From NCBI GenBank assembly GCA_041608535.1, contig JBFISM010000075.1:1-17319 (forward strand): DNA of 17,319 nt, given 5' to 3'. The position numbers were made by a program, and so were the translations under genes. A model generated the notes under the pieces. The model worked only from the letters and a program-made list of their open reading frames with translations, ran no database searches and was not told the DNA's origin. The DNA comes from JBFISM01 sp041608535 (GTDB lineage Bacteria > Actinomycetota > Acidimicrobiia > Spongiisociales > UBA5794). Below are positions 13,940 through 17,319 of this stretch, piece by piece; within the stretch, counting starts at the first letter, position 1; the number at the start of each line of letters is the position of its first letter.

Positions 13940-14161
13940 GTGACCTTCTGGGCGAATCTCAGATTCTGGATCAGTGACACCTTCGCCAGTCGCGGCCGTG
14001 CCGTTCGGCCACCCGACGGACTTGCCAAGACGATCAAGGACGCATCGCATGTACGTGGCGCAAGAGGTGGTCTGGCCCGCTCCAGCAGCGAAGAGGTCCA
14101 CCAACATGCCGTCGACGGTCACGAGAACTACCAGCGGTCCTTCAAGAAGAAGGATCGATAG
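13940..14161 (+). CDS. Possible small basic hypothetical protein, 73 aa
   Basis: A GTG-started frame of 73 codons with mostly G/C third positions. It has an aromatic N-terminus (MTFWANLRFWISDTF), a central Arg/Gly/Ser stretch and a basic C-terminus ending FKKKDR. No family is recognised. Support comes from the leaderless-type -10 directly upstream and from its stop lying 3 bp before the stop of the convergent SDR gene, the same close packing as other gene ends here. Other frames are open across this stretch too, so it may be spurious. If it is not real, 13878-14164 is an otherwise empty intergenic region. Confidence 0.45.
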   Translation: MTFWANLRFWISDTFASRGRAVRPPDGLAKTIKDASHVRGARGGLARSSSEEVHQHAVDGHENYQRSFKKKDR

Positions 14162-14164
14162 CGT

Positions 14165-14941
14165 TCAGTCCTTCCATTTGCGACCCGGCATGTGGTTGTA
14201 GATCGAGGCGACGACACCACCGTCGACCACCAAGGCAGCGGCAGTGACCCAGCTCGCCTCGTCGCTCGCCAGATAGAGCGCCGCCGAAGCCACGTCGATG
14301 GGCTGGCCGACCCTGCCCAGCGGCGTCACCGCTTCTCGTCCCGCCCGGATCTCCGGGTCTTGGAGATAGGCGGTGAGCGGTGTCTCGGTGTGTCCCGGGC
14401 AGATCGCATTGGAGCGGATGCCGTGCGCCGCCCACTCCAAGGCCTGCTGCTTCGTCAGCATGATCACCGCAGCCTTGACCGACGAGTAGGCCCCGGCTCC
14501 CGGGTAGGGCGCCAAGCCGGCATTCGATGACAGGTTGATGATCGAGCCGCCCCTGCCCTGGTTCACCATGTGACGGGCCACCTCGCGACCCATGACAAAG
14601 GTCGCCGTGAGCCCGACCTCGACCAGACGGCGCCAGTCGTCCGTGGCCAGCTCCAACAACGGACCGGGAGCCATGGCGATTGCCGAGCTGACGGCGATGT
14701 CGATGCCACCCTGGTGGTCGGCGGCGGCATCGATGACCCCGCGCAGCTCGCCCTCGTTGGTCACGTCGATGATGTAGCTGGTCACCAGATCACCGCAGCG
14801 GTCCTCCACCCGGATCGCTGCTTCCCGGTCCCGATCGACAACCGCGACCGTCGCCCCTTCGTCGACGAACACTTTTGCGATCTCGGCGCCGATACCGGAT
14901 GCACCACCGGTGACGAGCGCGCTCTTTCCTGCGAGCCTCAT
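14165..14941 (-). CDS. Short-chain dehydrogenase/reductase (SDR)
   Basis: A 258-residue classical SDR. The cofactor motif TGGASGIG (11-18) is followed by Asp36 after the second strand (VVDRD), indicating NAD(H) preference. Ser139, Tyr152 and Lys156 (YSSVK) form the catalytic set, and CPGHTETP follows as usual. Two departures are visible: the NNAG-type motif reads SSAI (85-88), and the catalytic Asn expected in the VNLxGxF segment is Gly110 (VEVGLTATF). The start ATG at 14941 has GGGGAGG 7 nt upstream and overlaps the stop of the upstream MFS gene as ATGA. It is the last gene of a three-gene operon and would oxidise an alcohol produced or imported by the partners; the substrate is unknown. Confidence 0.92.
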   Translation of the reverse strand: MRLAGKSALVTGGASGIGAEIAKVFVDEGATVAVVDRDREAAIRVEDRCGDLVTSYIIDVTNEGELRGVIDAAADHQGGIDIAVSSAIAMAPGPLLELATDDWRRLVEVGLTATFVMGREVARHMVNQGRGGSIINLSSNAGLAPYPGAGAYSSVKAAVIMLTKQQALEWAAHGIRSNAICPGHTETPLTAYLQDPEIRAGREAVTPLGRVGQPIDVASAALYLASDEASWVTAAALVVDGGVVASIYNHMPGRKWKD

Positions 14942-16197
14942 GCCACATCCTCCCCGAGAATCGTCTCGACCACGACCACACTGCGCTGCCGCTCATCGAA
15001 TCCTGGTCCGGCATCCTCGATCGGCCAGTGCACCGCAGCGGCAAACACGGCGAGTCCGACGGCGAGCATCCACACGATGTCGTAGCTGCCGGTGATGTCG
15101 AAGAGCGCGCCACCGAGGTACACCCCGAGAAACGCTCCCACCTGGTGGGAGAAGAACACCACCGCATAGAGCGACGTCATGTAGCGGCTCCCAAAGAGAT
15201 GGGCGACGGTCGAGGAGGTGAGCGGCGCCGTGGCCAGCCACACCACCCCCATCGCCGCCGAGAAGAGCACGGCGACGACGTTGTTGATGGGGAGCAGCAA
15301 CAGCAAGGTGAACAACACCGCGCGGGAGCCGTAGAGGATCGTGAGCAGGGTGCGTTTGCGGTAGCGGTCGCCGAGCCAGCCGAACACCATCGAACCGATC
15401 ATGTTGAACAATCCAATGATGCCGACTGCGCCCGCAGCGGCGGTGCCGGAGAGACCTTCATCCTCCAAGAACGCAGGGAGGTGGGCGGCGATGAACGCCA
15501 CATGGAATCCGCACACGAAGAAGCCGGAGACGAGCAGCACGTAGCTCCGGTTGCGCCGGGCCCGCTCCAGGACTCGCCGCAACCGCTCATCGGTGTGGGG
15601 GCTGTGACCTTCGATACCGGCGCCGGGAAGCAGCAAGCCGCCGATCACCATCAGCGCAGCGGAAACGGCGAGCAGACGAAACGAGGACTCCCACCCCACA
15701 GCATCGAGCGCCAGCCTGGCCAGCGGAGTGAGCACCGCCATCCCGAGGGACGTCGCCGCCGTGATGATGCCGAAGAGAAACGTGCGTCGACCTGGAGGAA
15801 CGACTCGACCGACGGCTCCGAGCAACGTCGCCAGTGACAGCGCAGACAACCCGAGACCGGCAACGACCCCCAGCGTCGTCGCCAGACCACCGGCGGTCTC
15901 CAGATTGGACGTCCCGTACATCCCCACGGCGAACATCACGCCGCCGGCGACAACCACCGGCCGGTGCCCCATCTTGTCGGCGATCATTGCGGCGATCGGT
16001 AAACCCATCAACAGGTTCTGGATCGCCAGCGCCAGGCTGTATGTGGTGCGGTCCGTATCGAGATCCCGCACCACTTCGATGAGAAAGACGCCGAACGTCT
16101 GGCGAGCACCCATCGAGAGAAAGGCGACGGCCGCCGCCGCCACCACGACGACGACCACAGATCTCTCCAGCTTCTCCGACCGCAAGGTCTGGCTCAC
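14938..16197 (-). CDS. MFS transporter, monocarboxylate/oxalate-formate-antiporter-like
   Basis: A 419-residue protein with about 12 TM helices and a hydrophilic central loop (about residues 205-230, EGHSPHTDERLRRVLERARR). Features typical of the MCT/OFA branch of MFS are FLSMGARQTFGVFLIEV in helix 1, YSLALAIQNLLMGLP in helix 2, and FFSHQVGAFLGVYLGG late in the protein. Substrates of that branch are mainly small carboxylates. The GTG at 16197 overlaps the upstream hydrolase stop as GTGA, with GGAG 8 nt before it. A longer open frame exists upstream, but it is a shadow of the hydrolase gene. The context (hydrolase, transporter, dehydrogenase) suggests uptake or release of an ester, amide or carboxylate linked to the hydrolase. 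Confidence 0.9.
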   Translation of the reverse strand: MSQTLRSEKLERSVVVVVVAAAAVAFLSMGARQTFGVFLIEVVRDLDTDRTTYSLALAIQNLLMGLPIAAMIADKMGHRPVVVAGGVMFAVGMYGTSNLETAGGLATTLGVVAGLGLSALSLATLLGAVGRVVPPGRRTFLFGIITAATSLGMAVLTPLARLALDAVGWESSFRLLAVSAALMVIGGLLLPGAGIEGHSPHTDERLRRVLERARRNRSYVLLVSGFFVCGFHVAFIAAHLPAFLEDEGLSGTAAAGAVGIIGLFNMIGSMVFGWLGDRYRKRTLLTILYGSRAVLFTLLLLLPINNVVAVLFSAAMGVVWLATAPLTSSTVAHLFGSRYMTSLYAVVFFSHQVGAFLGVYLGGALFDITGSYDIVWMLAVGLAVFAAAVHWPIEDAGPGFDERQRSVVVVETILGEDVA

Positions 16198-17319
16198 GTC
16201 ATGCGCTCCGGGATCACCGGAGTGAGCACGTGAGCCGGGCGCTCCGGACCGACGTGCAGGGTCGTCGTGCCGCCGAAGACATCCGGCGGGCGGCTCCGCG
16301 GGTCGTCGTGGAGGAACGGCCCGACACCGGTGAACGGATTCTTCATGTTGCTCAGCCCGGTGGGCTCCAGCTCGCCCTCGTACTCGTAGTCCCGACCCCG
16401 CACCCACAGCTCGAGCGTGTATCCCGCCGGGACGACGATCGACGTGGGCCACAGCTCCACGTCCACCTCGTAGACCTCGCCCGGGGTCAGCAACTGGCGC
16501 TCGTCGTGGGTGTGATACGGGCGGTAGGGCAGGGACAGCTCGGGGTCGAGCTTGCGGTGTGAGACCCGCAGCCACCCCTGGGCGATGGGGGTGTGTGGAT
16601 CCAGCGCCCCCTGGAACGTCACCTCGTTGCCCTCCGGGTCGAACACCCGGAAGATGAGGAACAGATCGGCATCCTCGGTACTCGATGAGACCCACAGCTT
16701 GGCGGCCAGGGGCCCGGTGATCTCGGTCTCGTCCTCGAGCGGCGTCGAGCGAAACTTGGCACCGACGCCCATCGCCTGGAGCGCGATCTCGCCCGAGGCG
16801 TCCGGACGCTGCGGCGCCAGGGCGCCATCGGGATGGAGGTACAGCTCGGTCCACTGCGTGCGGGGTATCGGCCAATCGTCCTCGTGGCGCAACACGAAGC
16901 GCTCCCCGGGGTGACGGATCTGTAGCTGCACCCTGGGCTGCTCGCTCCAGTCGCCGGCGCCGTCTTTGAGGAAGTGGTCGAAGAACCGAAGCTGCAGCTC
17001 ACGGCCGTAGTCGGTGTAGAACTCAGTCCAGTGCTCGATGCCGTGCGCTTCGAGCCACTTCTCCGTGGACGCCACCCGTATGTAGCCCTCGAAGTTGCCC
17101 CGGGGGTGGAGTCCCTGGCCGCCCCAGTTGGCCGCCGACAACAGCGGTGCGGTGATGTTCTCCCACACCGGGGAACGGGCACGGTGGTACTCGTCGTCGA
17201 GCGGATGTGCGGCGATCTCGGCGCCGAAGTCGCAGCGGTTGGCGGCCAACTCCTCCTCGCTCAGCTGTTCGTCGCCGCAGATGTTGACGCCGGTGTTGGG
17301 GTTCACTCCGCCACGCGAG
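16194..17319 (-). CDS. CocE/NonD-family hydrolase, C-terminal part (partial at window end)
   Basis: The frame continues past the window edge, so the N-terminus with the nucleophile Ser motif is missing. The visible 375 residues hold the last part of the alpha/beta-hydrolase domain (ITAPLLSAANWGGQGLHPRG, then GIEHWTEFYTDYGRELQLRFFDHFLKD) and the C-terminal jelly-roll domain typical of X-Pro dipeptidyl-peptidase S15/CocE enzymes (GPLAAKLWVSSSTEDADLFL; YTLELWVRGRD). The family hydrolyses esters or amides, as in cocaine esterase. In CocE the segment after the sheet strand carries the catalytic Asp (GWxD) where this protein has NWGGQG; His in GIEHW may be the catalytic His. It is the first visible gene of the operon with the MFS and SDR genes. 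Confidence 0.85.
   Translation of the reverse strand, partial: SRGGVNPNTGVNICGDEQLSEEELAANRCDFGAEIAAHPLDDEYHRARSPVWENITAPLLSAANWGGQGLHPRGNFEGYIRVASTEKWLEAHGIEHWTEFYTDYGRELQLRFFDHFLKDGAGDWSEQPRVQLQIRHPGERFVLRHEDDWPIPRTQWTELYLHPDGALAPQRPDASGEIALQAMGVGAKFRSTPLEDETEITGPLAAKLWVSSSTEDADLFLIFRVFDPEGNEVTFQGALDPHTPIAQGWLRVSHRKLDPELSLPYRPYHTHDERQLLTPGEVYEVDVELWPTSIVVPAGYTLELWVRGRDYEYEGELEPTGLSNMKNPFTGVGPFLHDDPRSRPPDVFGGTTTLHVGPERPAHVLTPVIPERMT

Noticed and set aside
16198..16875. N-terminal extension of the second MFS gene
   Set aside because: It overlaps the well-supported hydrolase C-terminal domain in another frame, and the extension is Arg/Gly/Pro-rich shadow sequence. GTG 16197 has an RBS and a coupled stop.

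Overview
The window is high-GC (roughly two thirds G+C by eye), gene-dense bacterial DNA. It has GTG and TTG starts, many 4-nt start/stop overlaps and several starts without a ribosome binding site that follow a TANNNT -10 element at leaderless spacing. This suits an actinomycete, possibly an Acidimicrobiia-type environmental lineage; the lineage is inferred from style and gene content only. No rRNA, tRNA, CRISPR array, transposase or phage structural gene was recognised.

Layout. (1) 1-406: end of an unrecognised gene translationally coupled to a small hypothetical gene, followed by 176 bp holding several inverted repeats. (2) 583-6101: a LacI-centred locus. A minus-strand pair (AhpD/CMD-family protein, then LVIVD-repeat propeller) is transcribed away from a plus-strand lacI-MFS-OsmC operon. 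A convergent minus-strand 3-hydroxyisobutyrate-dehydrogenase-like gene follows. The same 14-bp LacI-type operator, TGCAAACGATTGTA, occurs in the lacI/CMD divergent promoter and again upstream of the dehydrogenase, so the locus looks like a small local regulon for uptake and oxidation of an unknown small organic compound. (3) 6216-8285: a membrane-bound class III adenylate cyclase with about 8 TM helices. (4) 8289-11151: two coupled minus-strand secreted lipoproteins with Pro/Thr linkers. The distal one carries EF-hand-like DxDxDG motifs and five Asp-box repeats. The proximal one has a (PATTL)6 repeat and is broken by an apparent -1 frameshift at a homopolymer tract. (5) 11319-12581: a metal-dependent cyclase/hydrolase and a hotdog thioesterase. 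(6) 12620-14161: a DUF1353 protein with a membrane tail, a conserved-looking small acidic protein and a possible leaderless 73-aa protein. (7) 14165-17319: a minus-strand operon of CocE/NonD-type hydrolase (cut by the window edge), MFS transporter and SDR dehydrogenase, with a 4-nt overlap at each junction.

The most interesting points are the two-site LacI operator with a -10-like box inside it, the frameshifted repeat lipoprotein, the secreted Asp-box protein beside it, and several enzymes that lack a canonical active-site residue (CMD His, cyclase His, SDR Asn). All functions rest on motif reading by eye; no database search was made.
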